Assembly: GCA_002450155.1 (NCBI GenBank)
Contig: DJYO01000017.1
Span: forward strand, 1-47,297
DNA length: 47,297 nucleotides
DNA from: Mageeibacillus sp. UBA6976
GTDB taxonomy: Bacteria; Bacillota; Clostridia; Saccharofermentanales; Saccharofermentanaceae
Reading direction: 5' to 3'
The position numbers were made by a program, and so were the translations under genes. The notes under the pieces were generated by a model. That model searched no databases and was not told the DNA's origin. It saw only the letters and a program-made list of their open reading frames with translations. Below are positions 8,192 to 16,823 of the stretch, piece by piece (within the stretch, counting starts at the first letter, position 1; every line of letters starts with the position of its first letter).

Positions 8192-9086
8192 GATAGATTT
8201 AAAGGAGCATGTCTCCTTAAAGAAGATGACGACTTTCCGCTGCGGCGGCGAGGCAAGATACCTGGCTGAGCCTTCCAGTTTTACTGAGGTAAAGCAGCTT
8301 TTGGACTATGCAGGGGAGAATAACCTGCCTGTATTTGTCATGGGCATGGGATCCAATATCCTGGTTTCGGATTCAGGCTTTGACGGTCTGGTCATAAAGC
8401 TTGGTAAAAAACTTGGCGAGATAGCTCTCATGGATAACGGCGACGGTACCGTCGACATCGACTGCGGCGCCGGTGCGCCCCTTGCGATGCTGGGCAATAT
8501 CGCAGTGAAGGAAGGGCTTGAAGGAGCCGAATTCTGCTGCGGCATACCGGGCTCTGTGGGAGGCGGTGTCTTCATGAACGCAGGAGCCTATGGCAGGGAG
8601 ATCAAGGATATAGCTTTATCGGTAACATATCTTGAAGCAGGTGAAGTCAAGACCATAGATAAGGATTCTTGTGGTTTCGGCTACAGAACAAGTATCTTTG
8701 AAGAAAGAGGAGACCTCATCGTATTAGGACTCAAAGTCAGGCTTACCAAGGGAGACCCCGAGCGGATAAGAGCATATGCCGAAGAACTCAGAGTAAAGAG
8801 AGCCACAAGCCAGCCCATAGATGTGCCGAGTGCAGGCTCCACATTCAAAAGACCGGAAGGTTATTTTGCAGGCAAGCTCATTCAGGATGCGGATCTCAAG
8901 GGTTTTGCCTTAGACGATTCAGGGGCGCAGGTGTCCCCAAAGCACTCGGGGTTCATAGTTAATAACGAGGGCAGGGCAAGCGCTCAGGATGTATACAGGC
9001 TTATCAATTACGTGTCTGATACGGTCTTCGAAAAGACCGGTGTCAGGCTTGAGCCGGAAGTAAGGCTCATCGGACGTTTCGAATAA
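8184..9086 (+). CDS. murB: UDP-N-acetylenolpyruvoylglucosamine reductase
   Basis: An FAD enzyme that reduces UDP-GlcNAc-enolpyruvate to UDP-MurNAc with NADPH in peptidoglycan precursor synthesis. The FAD domain shows VMGMGSNILVSDSGF and GIPGSVGGGVFMNAGAYG. The substrate domain has the catalytic Ser in SAGSTFKRP and the Glu in LEPEVRLIG, the short type IIb layout of Firmicutes. The frame is open far into hprK, but homologous sequence begins only near DLKEHVSLKKMTTFRCGG. The best start is TTG at 8184, giving 300 residues and an 8-base overlap with hprK, which implies translational coupling. The next in-frame ATG (8226) would remove residues usually present. The start is uncertain; the function is not. 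Confidence 0.93.
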   Translation: MNKIDLKEHVSLKKMTTFRCGGEARYLAEPSSFTEVKQLLDYAGENNLPVFVMGMGSNILVSDSGFDGLVIKLGKKLGEIALMDNGDGTVDIDCGAGAPLAMLGNIAVKEGLEGAEFCCGIPGSVGGGVFMNAGAYGREIKDIALSVTYLEAGEVKTIDKDSCGFGYRTSIFEERGDLIVLGLKVRLTKGDPERIRAYAEELRVKRATSQPIDVPSAGSTFKRPEGYFAGKLIQDADLKGFALDDSGAQVSPKHSGFIVNNEGRASAQDVYRLINYVSDTVFEKTGVRLEPEVRLIGRFE

Positions 9087-9101
9087 AGGAAGTGGCAATA
9101 G

Positions 9102-9983
9102 ATGGAACTTATATTCCTCACCGGCATGAGTGGTGCCGGCAAGACTCAGGCGGTCAAATTCTTGGAGGATTCCGGATTCTTCTGTGTGGACAACTGTCCG
9201 CCCTATGTTCTCCCGGACCTGGTAAAGGGCTTTATCAAGGGTTCAGGAAGCGAGGACTTCGGTATAAACAAGCTTGCCTTTGTAGTTGACTGCAGGTCCC
9301 AAGAATTTCTGGACGGTTTTGAGAGCGCTACAAGAGAGATCGACCGGATGGGCTGCGTTTATAAGATCGTTTTCCTCGAGGCATCAGATTCCGTTCTTAT
9401 AGGAAGATATCAGCAGACAAGGAGAAAACACCCCCTGTCAGGTTCGCTGTCTCTTATCGAGGCCATTGCAGAGGAGAGGTCAAGGCTTACCAATATAAGA
9501 GCCATGGCAGATAATGTTATCGACACCTCGATGCTTACTCCTGCTCTATTAAGAGAGCAGCTTGGAAATATCATCGTTCAGGACGAAGGCACGGGAATAT
9601 CCATCTTTATTGAATCCTTCGGTTTTAAGTACGGCCTCCCCGCAGACTGCGACTATGTCTTTGACGTAAGGTTCCTGCCTAATCCGTACTATGTGGATGA
9701 GCTGCGAAACCTGACCGGCAAGGATGCGAAGATAGGCGAATATTTAAAGACCTTCAAGGAAACCGACGAATTTCTCCTTAAGATGTCCGATATGCTGGAG
9801 TTTACGATCCCTTCTTTTGTCCGTGAGGGCAAGGGCAGGGTCCACGTTGGCGTAGGCTGCACCGGCGGCAGGCACAGATCGGTCTATTGCGCTGCGAGAT
9901 TGAGCGAGCAGCTCAAGGACAAGGGTTATAACGTCATATTGAATCACAGAGACATAGGCAAGGAAGAGAAGCGGTACAGCTAA
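9102..9983 (+). CDS. rapZ: RapZ family P-loop nucleotide-binding adapter (YvcJ)
   Basis: A 293-residue protein of the RapZ/YvcJ family. In enterobacteria RapZ binds small RNAs and directs RNase E; in Bacillus YvcJ is a nucleotide-hydrolysing protein linked to competence. Walker A GMSGAGKT is at residues 8-15, and the DNCPP motif follows near 30. The C-terminal domain ends with GCTGGRHRSV and NHRDIGKEE, the conserved RNA/metabolite-binding part. SD AAAGGAAG sits nine bases before the ATG. The family commonly lies in a rapZ-yvcK-whiA run, but here whiA follows after only 10 bases. Confidence 0.95.
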   Translation: MELIFLTGMSGAGKTQAVKFLEDSGFFCVDNCPPYVLPDLVKGFIKGSGSEDFGINKLAFVVDCRSQEFLDGFESATREIDRMGCVYKIVFLEASDSVLIGRYQQTRRKHPLSGSLSLIEAIAEERSRLTNIRAMADNVIDTSMLTPALLREQLGNIIVQDEGTGISIFIESFGFKYGLPADCDYVFDVRFLPNPYYVDELRNLTGKDAKIGEYLKTFKETDEFLLKMSDMLEFTIPSFVREGKGRVHVGVGCTGGRHRSVYCAARLSEQLKDKGYNVILNHRDIGKEEKRYS

Positions 9984-9993
9984 GGTCCGGACC

Positions 9994-10872
9994 ATGAAGG
10001 AAACAAGTTTCTCAGTTAGGATCAAGCAGGATATAACCAGGTCTTCGCCCTCTGACATTAACAGCAGACAGGCTGAGATCGCAGGGCTCTTTTGTGCCGG
10101 TGCGACAGAGGGCATAAAGTCCCCGTCTTTCGAGATCAAGTTTATTCCTGAGGTCAAGGAACATATAGTAAGGCTTCTTGCAGAAGAGGGGATAGCTTTC
10201 AGATGCTCCGGAAACAAGATAGAATTAAGTCCCGTAAGCCGGGGCAGTTTTGCTGATCTTTTCGGCCAGTGCTTTACAGAGGAGGCAAGGGACATACTCC
10301 CCATGAATGCCCTGTTTGCCGAGTATTTTGTAAGAGGCATGTTCCTGACATCAGGTTATTGTTCGGATCCCAATAAGAGCTACAGGGTAGAGTTTCATAT
10401 AGTAAGCGAAGATATAGTCATGCTCCTGACCAGGATGCTGGGACTCTGGGGCATTACTCCCGTGATCAAGCACAGGGAGGGATTTATAGCAGTCTACTTC
10501 AAGGCAGGAGATATGGTATCAGATTTTCTTGGGCACATAGGCGCTACCGGTGCCATGCTGGACTTTGAGAACATAAGGTGCAGCAAGGATCTTAACAACT
10601 CGGTAATAAGGCGGGTAAACTGCGATGCCGGAAACTTCAAGAGGCAGTCTGATGCAGGGGCCCAGAGAAATGCCCTTATAAAGAAACTCTTGAACTCCGA
10701 CTTAAGATATAAGCTTACGCCGGACCTTATGCAGGCGGCCACAGCCCATATCGAAAATCCGGGCGCCTCCATAGCGGAACTCGGTCAGATGATGGATCCT
10801 CCTATCGGCAAATCGGGCATGAACCACAGGCTCAAGAAGCTTACGGAACTGGCAAAAAGCCTGCCTGATTGA
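9994..10872 (+). CDS. whiA: DNA-binding protein WhiA
   Basis: A 292-residue protein combining a degenerate LAGLIDADG homing-endonuclease fold (about 20-190) with a C-terminal helix-turn-helix. The signature IAELGQMMDPPIGKSGMNHRL near 260-280 is the WhiA hallmark. In Bacillus it influences division and chromosome segregation; in Streptomyces it controls sporulation genes. The family has lost endonuclease activity. The ATG has a weak SD (TAAGGT), and the gene begins 10 bases after rapZ, so it relies on the upstream transcript. The TGA stop overlaps the -35 of the next gene's promoter. Confidence 0.94.
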   Translation: MKETSFSVRIKQDITRSSPSDINSRQAEIAGLFCAGATEGIKSPSFEIKFIPEVKEHIVRLLAEEGIAFRCSGNKIELSPVSRGSFADLFGQCFTEEARDILPMNALFAEYFVRGMFLTSGYCSDPNKSYRVEFHIVSEDIVMLLTRMLGLWGITPVIKHREGFIAVYFKAGDMVSDFLGHIGATGAMLDFENIRCSKDLNNSVIRRVNCDAGNFKRQSDAGAQRNALIKKLLNSDLRYKLTPDLMQAATAHIENPGASIAELGQMMDPPIGKSGMNHRLKKLTELAKSLPD

Positions 10873-10897
10873 GATAATGTGTCAGCCGTGTTACAAT
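10869..10897 (+). promoter_or_regulatory. Sigma-A promoter for the beta-propeller gene
   Basis: TTGAGA (10869-10874), a 17-bp spacer and TACAAT (10892-10897), with an additional TG at 10889-10890 making an extended -10. The -35 overlaps the whiA stop codon. This is one of the clearest promoters in the window. Confidence 0.75.
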
Positions 10898-10949
10898 ATG
10901 CTTTAGCTTTTTGGAGCTGAAGACTATATTGGAGGAGAAGAGAGGCTAT

Positions 10950-12824
10950 ATGAGCCGCGGTGATCAATTCATAGAACCGGATAACAGTTACTACAAACCG
11001 CAGCGTGATCCCAATGAGGGCACCATGACTCTGGTGGTAGTGATCACTCTATTGTTCGTGATCCTTACCGGCATACTGGCTGTTGTATACTTCCGCAAAC
11101 AGAATGTCAGCGAAACTATATCAACAGATGCTTCTGCCGTGCCTAGTGCATATATCTCGGTTGCAACCCCCACCCCTTCGCCAATCCCTCCCATAACCTC
11201 ATATCAGAATCCGATCCTCTATCCCGAGAGCGCGACTATCAATACAGCAACAGATCTTCCTGTAGTATCTGATGCACAGCCTCAGGCACGAGGCATCGCC
11301 CAGCAGGTCTCCGTCGCAGGACAGATAACAGAGGAATATACGAGAGAGCAGCCGGTCTGGTTTGGAGATCCCGTTTACTACGGATCCCTGTCCGGCATAT
11401 TTACATACAGAGGTAATAACTTCAGGAATTGCGCGTCTTACGGCTATACGCCCATTACTAACGGTCACCTTACCCAGAGGTGGGAGTTTGACGGCATAGG
11501 CAGTCTCCTGGCATCTACCATGAACTTTGAGTGGCAGGGTATGCGATGGACCGGTCAGCCCCTGGCAGTAGAGTGGCCTGACAGCATGCGCACCGCAATG
11601 AATATGTACGATTCTGCCCGCCAGCAGATGAATCTGGTTGAAGTCATCTGCGCAGCATTAGACGGCAAGATATATTTCTTCAATCTCCAGACAGGTGAGA
11701 TGACGAGGGACCCCATCGATGTGGGTTGCTCTATCAAGGGAACTCCCGCATTGGATCCCAGAGGCTATCCTCTGCTATATGTAGGTCAGACAGATAATAA
11801 CGGAGGCAATACCTTCGGCATGTATATATATTCTCTTATTGACGGATCCCTGGTATTCTCCTACGACGGATCGGAGGACGGAGCCTACAGGAGCGCCTGG
11901 GGAGCTTTCGATTCCTCGCCTATAATAGACGGCAATACGGACACTCTTGTCTGGCCCTGCGAGAACGGAATAATCTACACCTTTGACCTTAATACGGTTT
12001 ATGATGGTGCAGGGGCTATATCTGTTGCTCCGGTCGTTACAGGATATAAATATATATTCAGCGACAATACATCCTCGCACATGGGTGTCGAGAGTTCTAT
12101 CGCAACCTACGGCGGCTACGGATATTTTGTGGACAATACCATGAACCTCTGCTGTCTGGATCTTAATTCCATGAACATGGTATGGACGAGGGTATTGGGC
12201 GACGATTCGGACGTTACGCCTGTAGTAGATGAAGAAGACGGCATTCCCTATGTTTATATCGGGACCGAGGTCGATAACCAGGGCGGCACGGGCCAGTATT
12301 CCGGCGCTGCTTATATCTACAAGATAAACGGCCTTACCGGCGAGGTGGTATGGCAGAGCTCAGAACCATGCTATACCTACAACGGCGAGACCTCAGAGTC
12401 CGATCAGAGCGGCGGATGCTTCGGCAACCCCATAATCGGCAAACTGAATATTTCCAATCTCGTAATTTTCTCATTTAGTATGACAAACGGGCTCATGAGC
12501 GGTAATAAACTTGTTGCATATGACAAGGACTTAGGTACCGTGGTTTGGGAATATAATATGAACATCTATTCGTACAGTTCGCCGGTTGATTTCTACGATG
12601 AGGGGGGCAACGCCTATATCGTTATCTGCGACAGCTTTGGGCAGGTGCATCTGATCAACGGCAAGACAGGCGAGAGGATCACATATATTCAGACTCAGGT
12701 GAACGCGGGATCCGAGAATGCCAGTTCGTCAGGACTCTCTATCGAGGCATCTCCTATCGTTTATCAGGGAATGATGGTTGTCGGTACCACATCGGGTAAC
12801 GTGTTTGGCATCGCAATAGATTAA
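10950..12824 (+). CDS. Membrane-anchored PQQ-type beta-propeller protein
   Basis: A 624-residue protein. A short cytoplasmic tail is followed by one transmembrane helix near residues 25-47 (TLVVVITLLFVILTGILAVV), then a Pro/Ser/Thr-rich linker and an extracellular domain. That domain is built of repeated blade sequences of the PQQ/BamB type, for example GKIYFFNLQTG, GEVVWQSSEP and GTVVWEYN. Function is unknown; such domains serve as binding scaffolds, and quinone binding cannot be claimed. The frame is open back to TTG 10911, but ATG 10950 is preceded by GGAGGAG and AGAGAGG, so I use it. A dedicated promoter lies upstream. A small unknown gene follows immediately and is probably co-expressed. 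Confidence 0.82.
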   Translation: MSRGDQFIEPDNSYYKPQRDPNEGTMTLVVVITLLFVILTGILAVVYFRKQNVSETISTDASAVPSAYISVATPTPSPIPPITSYQNPILYPESATINTATDLPVVSDAQPQARGIAQQVSVAGQITEEYTREQPVWFGDPVYYGSLSGIFTYRGNNFRNCASYGYTPITNGHLTQRWEFDGIGSLLASTMNFEWQGMRWTGQPLAVEWPDSMRTAMNMYDSARQQMNLVEVICAALDGKIYFFNLQTGEMTRDPIDVGCSIKGTPALDPRGYPLLYVGQTDNNGGNTFGMYIYSLIDGSLVFSYDGSEDGAYRSAWGAFDSSPIIDGNTDTLVWPCENGIIYTFDLNTVYDGAGAISVAPVVTGYKYIFSDNTSSHMGVESSIATYGGYGYFVDNTMNLCCLDLNSMNMVWTRVLGDDSDVTPVVDEEDGIPYVYIGTEVDNQGGTGQYSGAAYIYKINGLTGEVVWQSSEPCYTYNGETSESDQSGGCFGNPIIGKLNISNLVIFSFSMTNGLMSGNKLVAYDKDLGTVVWEYNMNIYSYSSPVDFYDEGGNAYIVICDSFGQVHLINGKTGERITYIQTQVNAGSENASSSGLSIEASPIVYQGMMVVGTTSGNVFGIAID

Positions 12825-12833
12825 GGAGCATTG

Positions 12834-13247
12834 ATGGAATCTGAAGACAGGACGGGGTCTATAGCTATTATCGAAGTCAGCATCATGACTTTTGCAAATG
12901 AGGGCTATACGGTCAAGTATGATTTCAGAAAGAATGTGATCTCCTGGCGCGACAACTATATGTGGAATAACAATTTCACCCGTGCAATGAATGAAGAGAC
13001 CGTAGAGACAGTAAGAGAGGCAATCCCTGCTATTGGTGTCATAGGCTGGATGGAGGCATATAACTCCGGCAAGGACCTGGATAAGTATGGCGATAAGAGC
13101 GTACTTCCCGGCGAGTGGAAGATCAGTCTGGAGTTTGAGGACGGGACCAAGCTTACCAGCGGCGCATCCCAGCATTTTCCCAAGAAATGGAACAGCCTTA
13201 AGGCTCTTATAGAGAAGACGACAGGCTGCCGTTTTACTCTCAGATAA
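12834..13247 (+). CDS. Conserved-looking hypothetical protein, 137 residues
   Basis: Not recognised. It is a soluble, mixed-charge protein without signal peptide or membrane segment. It contains the stretch KYDFRKNVISWRDNYMWNNN and a basic C terminus (KTTGCRFTLR); the alternating pattern suggests an alpha/beta fold, but no motif is diagnostic. ATG 12834 is chosen over the adjacent TTG 12831 because AAGGAG (12823-12828) is closer to correct spacing. The SD overlaps the stop of the upstream propeller gene, so the two are probably translated together. Coding status is supported by the good SD, absence of competing frames and codon use like the neighbours. Confidence 0.72.
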   Translation: MESEDRTGSIAIIEVSIMTFANEGYTVKYDFRKNVISWRDNYMWNNNFTRAMNEETVETVREAIPAIGVIGWMEAYNSGKDLDKYGDKSVLPGEWKISLEFEDGTKLTSGASQHFPKKWNSLKALIEKTTGCRFTLR

Positions 13248-13270
13248 GACCTCAAATATATCCCCTTATG

Positions 13271-13279
13271 TGATATAAT
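13271..13279 (+). promoter_or_regulatory. Extended -10 promoter
   Basis: TGATATAAT is a perfect extended -10, about 48 bases before the TTG start of the next gene. No clear -35 lies upstream. The same nine bases occur before gyrA. Confidence 0.6.
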
Positions 13280-13326
13280 TACCTAGATTAGCCTGTGATG
13301 CAGGTTTAATTTAAGGAGTATTTGTT

Positions 13327-13935
13327 TTGGATTATCTTGAAGGACTTCTGCTTGGTAAGCTTTGGAGCGATACCGACTTTGAGAACAGAAAGCATTTCGG
13401 ACTGTTTGTTCTCTACGGCATTCTTACTGAGGCTATAGTTCTGCTCTCTTATGTAACGGGCAGACTGTATATCGGAATAGGCAGATTCGGCACATTGCAG
13501 CTGGTGCTCCTTATCCTTCTCATGGTTGCAAGTCCCTTCATCTGTTACCGCTACTATCGAATGCCCTTGTGGGGCAAGATCTTAATATTATTAGAGAAAC
13601 TCTTTAATTCATATCTTGTGTTAAGTTACACGGTAAGCAGGATACTTCCCAGGATAACCGTCGGAACAGATGATGTGCAGACGAGCGTCATAGATTATCT
13701 TAATTCCACACTTGAGACTTATACCGCTAAATATGCAGGAAGTTCCGGTTCATTCTCAACGGTAATAGGTGTTCTTGCCGGAGGGCTTCATGTAGTAGGC
13801 TCAGTAATACTTGCAGTAGTTGTGCTCTTGGCTCTCCCCGGACTTATCTACCTGTTATACAGGATAGTTCAGTACTGCTGGGACTGGCTTATCAACGTTC
13901 TTATAATCAAGAGATTCTTTCCGGCGAGAAGATAA
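13327..13935 (+). CDS. Integral membrane protein of unknown function
   Basis: A 202-residue protein with about four hydrophobic segments: LFVLYGILTEAIVLLSYV near 30-45, LQLVLLILLMVASPFICY near 58-75, a shorter one near 85-105, and VIGVLAGGLHVVGSVILAVV through LIYLLYRIV near 145-185. A polar loop of about 40 residues lies between the second and last pairs. The end is basic (IIKRFFPARR), suggesting a cytoplasmic C terminus. The start is TTG at 13327, preceded by AAGGAG (13313-13318) at eight bases; no better start exists. I do not recognise a family. It has its own extended -10 promoter and lies 32 bases before the nucleoside kinase gene. Confidence 0.7.
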   Translation: MDYLEGLLLGKLWSDTDFENRKHFGLFVLYGILTEAIVLLSYVTGRLYIGIGRFGTLQLVLLILLMVASPFICYRYYRMPLWGKILILLEKLFNSYLVLSYTVSRILPRITVGTDDVQTSVIDYLNSTLETYTAKYAGSSGSFSTVIGVLAGGLHVVGSVILAVVVLLALPGLIYLLYRIVQYCWDWLINVLIIKRFFPARR

Positions 13936-13967
13936 CCGCCGTAATTATCTTTCAGGAGGCAAATTAT

Positions 13968-14978
13968 ATGGCAGAGCTTAGAGACAAATTGGACATAACG
14001 GTTGAAGAGCTCGAAGAACAGCTTGGCGTAGCTAAGCTGCCTGTATTTATAAACGAATCAGAGAAACTGTTCCTAAGCAGGATCGATACGATCTGCAGTG
14101 ACATCTGCTCTGACCCTAATAAGCATGCGATATTTGTGTCAGGACCTACATCGTCAGGCAAGACCACATTTACAAACCGCCTGTCCAAGGCTCTCACTGC
14201 GCATGGCCGCAAGGGCTACCAGCTGTCTTTGGACGACTATTACAACATAAGTGAGCCCACCTTTGACAGAGACGGCAGGCCTGATTATGAGTCTATCGAC
14301 ACTCTTGATGTTGCAAGAGCTGCAGATGATATAAAGCGTATATTAGCAGGCGAGGAGGTCATACCGCCGTTTTTTGATTTCCATACCAGGACGCAGACAG
14401 ATGGCGCACCGGAGAATGCGATCAAGATGGATGAAGGCGGCATTCTTGTGGTCGAGGGCCTTCACGGCTTAAACGGCAGGATCTCCGGCGATATCGAGGA
14501 CAGCGCATGCGCCAAGGTCTTTATCATGCCCTATGGCAATGTCTACTGTGATACAAAACTTATGGACAGCAATGAGATAAGGCTCCTTCGGAGGATCGTA
14601 AGAGACCGCCGTCACAGGGAGGCTCACGCTCTTGCAACCATTGACTACTGGCCCATGATCGAGAAGAGCGAGGATGCTTACTACACGGAGTATCTGACCA
14701 GGGCTGATTACCATATCAATTCCTTCCTGGCATACGAGAGCCTCGTCATAGCCCCTCTTGCGCTGGGTGATCTTAGAGATGCGATGGACCAGGCGATCAA
14801 GGGCACCATCGCGCCTAATGTATTTATGGAGAGATCCGTTACCGGCAAGCCGTTTGCAGATCTGTCACAGGCTATGGCCAGAGCTTCAAAGCTGATCGGC
14901 CATCTCGAGAAGATCCCGGTCATAAGCCCGGAACAGGTTCCTACCGAATCTATCTTGAATGAGTTTATAGGAGTATAA
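13968..14978 (+). CDS. P-loop nucleoside kinase, uridine kinase-like
   Basis: A 336-residue member of the phosphoribulokinase/uridine kinase superfamily, predicted to transfer phosphate from ATP to a nucleoside or related alcohol. Walker A GPTSSGKTT is at 59-67. The acidic LSLDDYY motif near 86-92 is the usual Asp-bearing strand of uridine kinases, and VVEGLHGLN near 165 and RRIVRDRRHR near 210-219 (lid arginines) also fit. The first 50 residues are a short variable extension; many clostridial relatives carry a longer ThrRS-like N-terminal domain that is missing here. AGGAGG precedes the ATG. The substrate is not determined by sequence. Confidence 0.82.
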   Translation: MAELRDKLDITVEELEEQLGVAKLPVFINESEKLFLSRIDTICSDICSDPNKHAIFVSGPTSSGKTTFTNRLSKALTAHGRKGYQLSLDDYYNISEPTFDRDGRPDYESIDTLDVARAADDIKRILAGEEVIPPFFDFHTRTQTDGAPENAIKMDEGGILVVEGLHGLNGRISGDIEDSACAKVFIMPYGNVYCDTKLMDSNEIRLLRRIVRDRRHREAHALATIDYWPMIEKSEDAYYTEYLTRADYHINSFLAYESLVIAPLALGDLRDAMDQAIKGTIAPNVFMERSVTGKPFADLSQAMARASKLIGHLEKIPVISPEQVPTESILNEFIGV

Positions 14979-14980
14979 CA

Positions 14981-15961
14981 ATGCCGATACGTATAGCAGA
15001 TAATCTCCCTGCCAGGCATGTGCTTGAGCAGGAGAGGATCTTCGTTATGGAAGAAAACAGGGCTCTGACCCAGGATATAAGACCTATAAGGATCATTATC
15101 CTGAACCTGATGCCCGACAAGATAACAACAGAGACCCAATTACTGAGAGCTCTTTCCAATTCGCCTATCCAGGTGGATATCGAGCTTATGTGCATGGCTT
15201 CCCATGTATCCAAGAACACCAGCAGGGAGCACCTGATCAAGTACTACAGGACATTCGATGAGATCGAGAAGGAATATTTCGACGGTATGATCATAACAGG
15301 TGCCCCGATAGAGAAACTCCCCTTTGAGGAAGTGGACTACTGGCCTGAGATGTGCAGGATCATGGAGTGGAGCAAGACCCATGTATATTCAACCCTTCAT
15401 TTATGCTGGGGCGCTTTTGCAGGACTCTACTACCATTACGGTGTGCCAAAGCATGTTCTGGATCAGAAGGTCTTTGGCGTTTTTGAGCATTCGATGACAT
15501 ATGTGCGTCCGGTCAAGCTCTTTAGAGGATTTGACGACTATTTCTATGTGCCTCACTCCAGATATACTGAGGTAAGAAGAGAAGAGATAGAGCCCATCAA
15601 GGAATTGAGGATACTATCCGAATCCGATGAATGCGGCATCTACGCCGTATCAGATCTTCACGGCAGACAGATATTCATAACCGGACATTCCGAGTACGAT
15701 AAGGACACTCTGGACAGGGAATACAAAAGAGACCATGCAGCCGGGATCGATACCCAGCTGCCCGTAAACTACTACGAAGACAACGATCCGGCCAAGGGTC
15801 CTGTCCTTAAGTGGAGGTCTTCTGCTACTCTCATGTATACCAACTGGCTCAACTACTATGTATATCAGGAGACTCCCTTCGATATCAGCTCCATCGAGAA
15901 GATCAGGAACGAAGACCTAGTCCCCAATAAGGATGAAGAGAAGAATGGCAGATCCAATTGA
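14981..15961 (+). CDS. metA: Homoserine O-acetyltransferase (MetA family)
   Basis: A 326-residue enzyme that acylates homoserine as the first committed step of methionine synthesis. The catalytic Cys142 is in LHLCWGAFAG, and the His of GHSEYD completes the triad-like site. Position 111 is Glu (TGAPIEKLPFEEVDYW). In this family Glu111, as in Bacillus cereus, selects acetyl-CoA, whereas Gly at the equivalent position in E. coli selects succinyl-CoA. I therefore call it an acetyltransferase despite the traditional succinyltransferase name. It begins two bases after the kinase stop and overlaps nnrD by 17 bases. No SAM riboswitch or other methionine-specific leader is visible. Confidence 0.93.
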   Translation: MPIRIADNLPARHVLEQERIFVMEENRALTQDIRPIRIIILNLMPDKITTETQLLRALSNSPIQVDIELMCMASHVSKNTSREHLIKYYRTFDEIEKEYFDGMIITGAPIEKLPFEEVDYWPEMCRIMEWSKTHVYSTLHLCWGAFAGLYYHYGVPKHVLDQKVFGVFEHSMTYVRPVKLFRGFDDYFYVPHSRYTEVRREEIEPIKELRILSESDECGIYAVSDLHGRQIFITGHSEYDKDTLDREYKRDHAAGIDTQLPVNYYEDNDPAKGPVLKWRSSATLMYTNWLNYYVYQETPFDISSIEKIRNEDLVPNKDEEKNGRSN

Positions 15962-16823
15962 GATAACAACTGAGCTTACCGCCTCCATGGCGCCCAAAAG
16001 ACCTGAGACAGGTCACAAGGGGACATTCGGAACAGCGCTTATATGTGCCGGATCTGATTATATGTCCGGAGCATTGGATATCGCTTCAGGGGCTGCCTTA
16101 AGGTCCGGATGCGGGATGGTAATCGCCTGTTCAACAGATCTCGGCCTTAGCAGTGTAAGGGTAAACCACCCCTGCTGTATCCTCGCAAGAAGAGAAGATA
16201 CGGTAGCAGGTGCGTTAAGGCAGGCAGAAGGCCTGCTTAAGCGTTCATCTGCTGTTTTGATAGGGCCCGGCCTTGATACCGGTGACAAAGTTTCCTTTGC
16301 ACTCCTTGAATACTTTATTGTAAACGCACCCTCCCTGGTAATAGATGCTTCTGCTATTACCATGCTATCAAGGCACAAAGAGGAGCTCTACCCCCTTATA
16401 AGGAGCCGCAAGACCCCTGTTTTGCTTACTCCCCACGTAGGAGAGTTTACAAGGCTTACGGGGACCCAATATCCTGATGAAGAAGATATGGAAGAAGCTT
16501 GTGTACAATTTGCACTACAAAACAAGTGTATTGCAGTATTAAAAAACCATAAAACAATAATTGCCCTAGATAATGGCAAAAAGTATATTAGTAGTTGTGA
16601 AAACAGCGGCCTTGCAAAGGGCGGCAGCGGAGATTTTCTGGCAGGTCTGATGTGCGGGCTTCTGGCCCAGGGCATGACAGGAGAGCAGGCAGCTGTTTGC
16701 GCAGTCAAGATCCATTCCCTTGCGGGGATGATCTCGGCATATGAGAACGGCAAGAGAGCAATGCTGCCGACAGATCTGGAGATGTATCTGACGGAAGCGT
16801 TTGAAGAAGCAGGTTGGTCATGA
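15945..16823 (+). CDS. nnrD: ADP-dependent NAD(P)H-hydrate dehydratase
   Basis: A 292-residue repair enzyme that dehydrates S-NAD(P)HX back to NAD(P)H using ADP or ATP. It corresponds to the C-terminal half of the YjeF/Nnr fusion; the epimerase half (NnrE) is not in the window. Diagnostic blocks are HKGTFGTALICAGS near 25-38, GPGLDTGD near 105, LTPHVGEFTRLTG near 160 and the catalytic AKGGSGDFLAG near 225. Two in-frame ATGs exist. 15945 is preferred for its spacing from AAGGATGAAGAG, while 15933 would sit directly on that purine stretch. It overlaps metA and shares an ATGA junction with alr. Confidence 0.92.
   Translation: MADPIEITTELTASMAPKRPETGHKGTFGTALICAGSDYMSGALDIASGAALRSGCGMVIACSTDLGLSSVRVNHPCCILARREDTVAGALRQAEGLLKRSSAVLIGPGLDTGDKVSFALLEYFIVNAPSLVIDASAITMLSRHKEELYPLIRSRKTPVLLTPHVGEFTRLTGTQYPDEEDMEEACVQFALQNKCIAVLKNHKTIIALDNGKKYISSCENSGLAKGGSGDFLAGLMCGLLAQGMTGEQAAVCAVKIHSLAGMISAYENGKRAMLPTDLEMYLTEAFEEAGWS

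Noticed and set aside
9744..10340. A 198-residue minus-strand open frame across rapZ and whiA
   Set aside because: Mirror of two certain genes on the + strand, no SD and low-complexity composition; a codon-bias shadow.
14900..15000. SAM riboswitch or T-box before metA
   Set aside because: metA starts two bases after the kinase gene; there is no leader to hold one.
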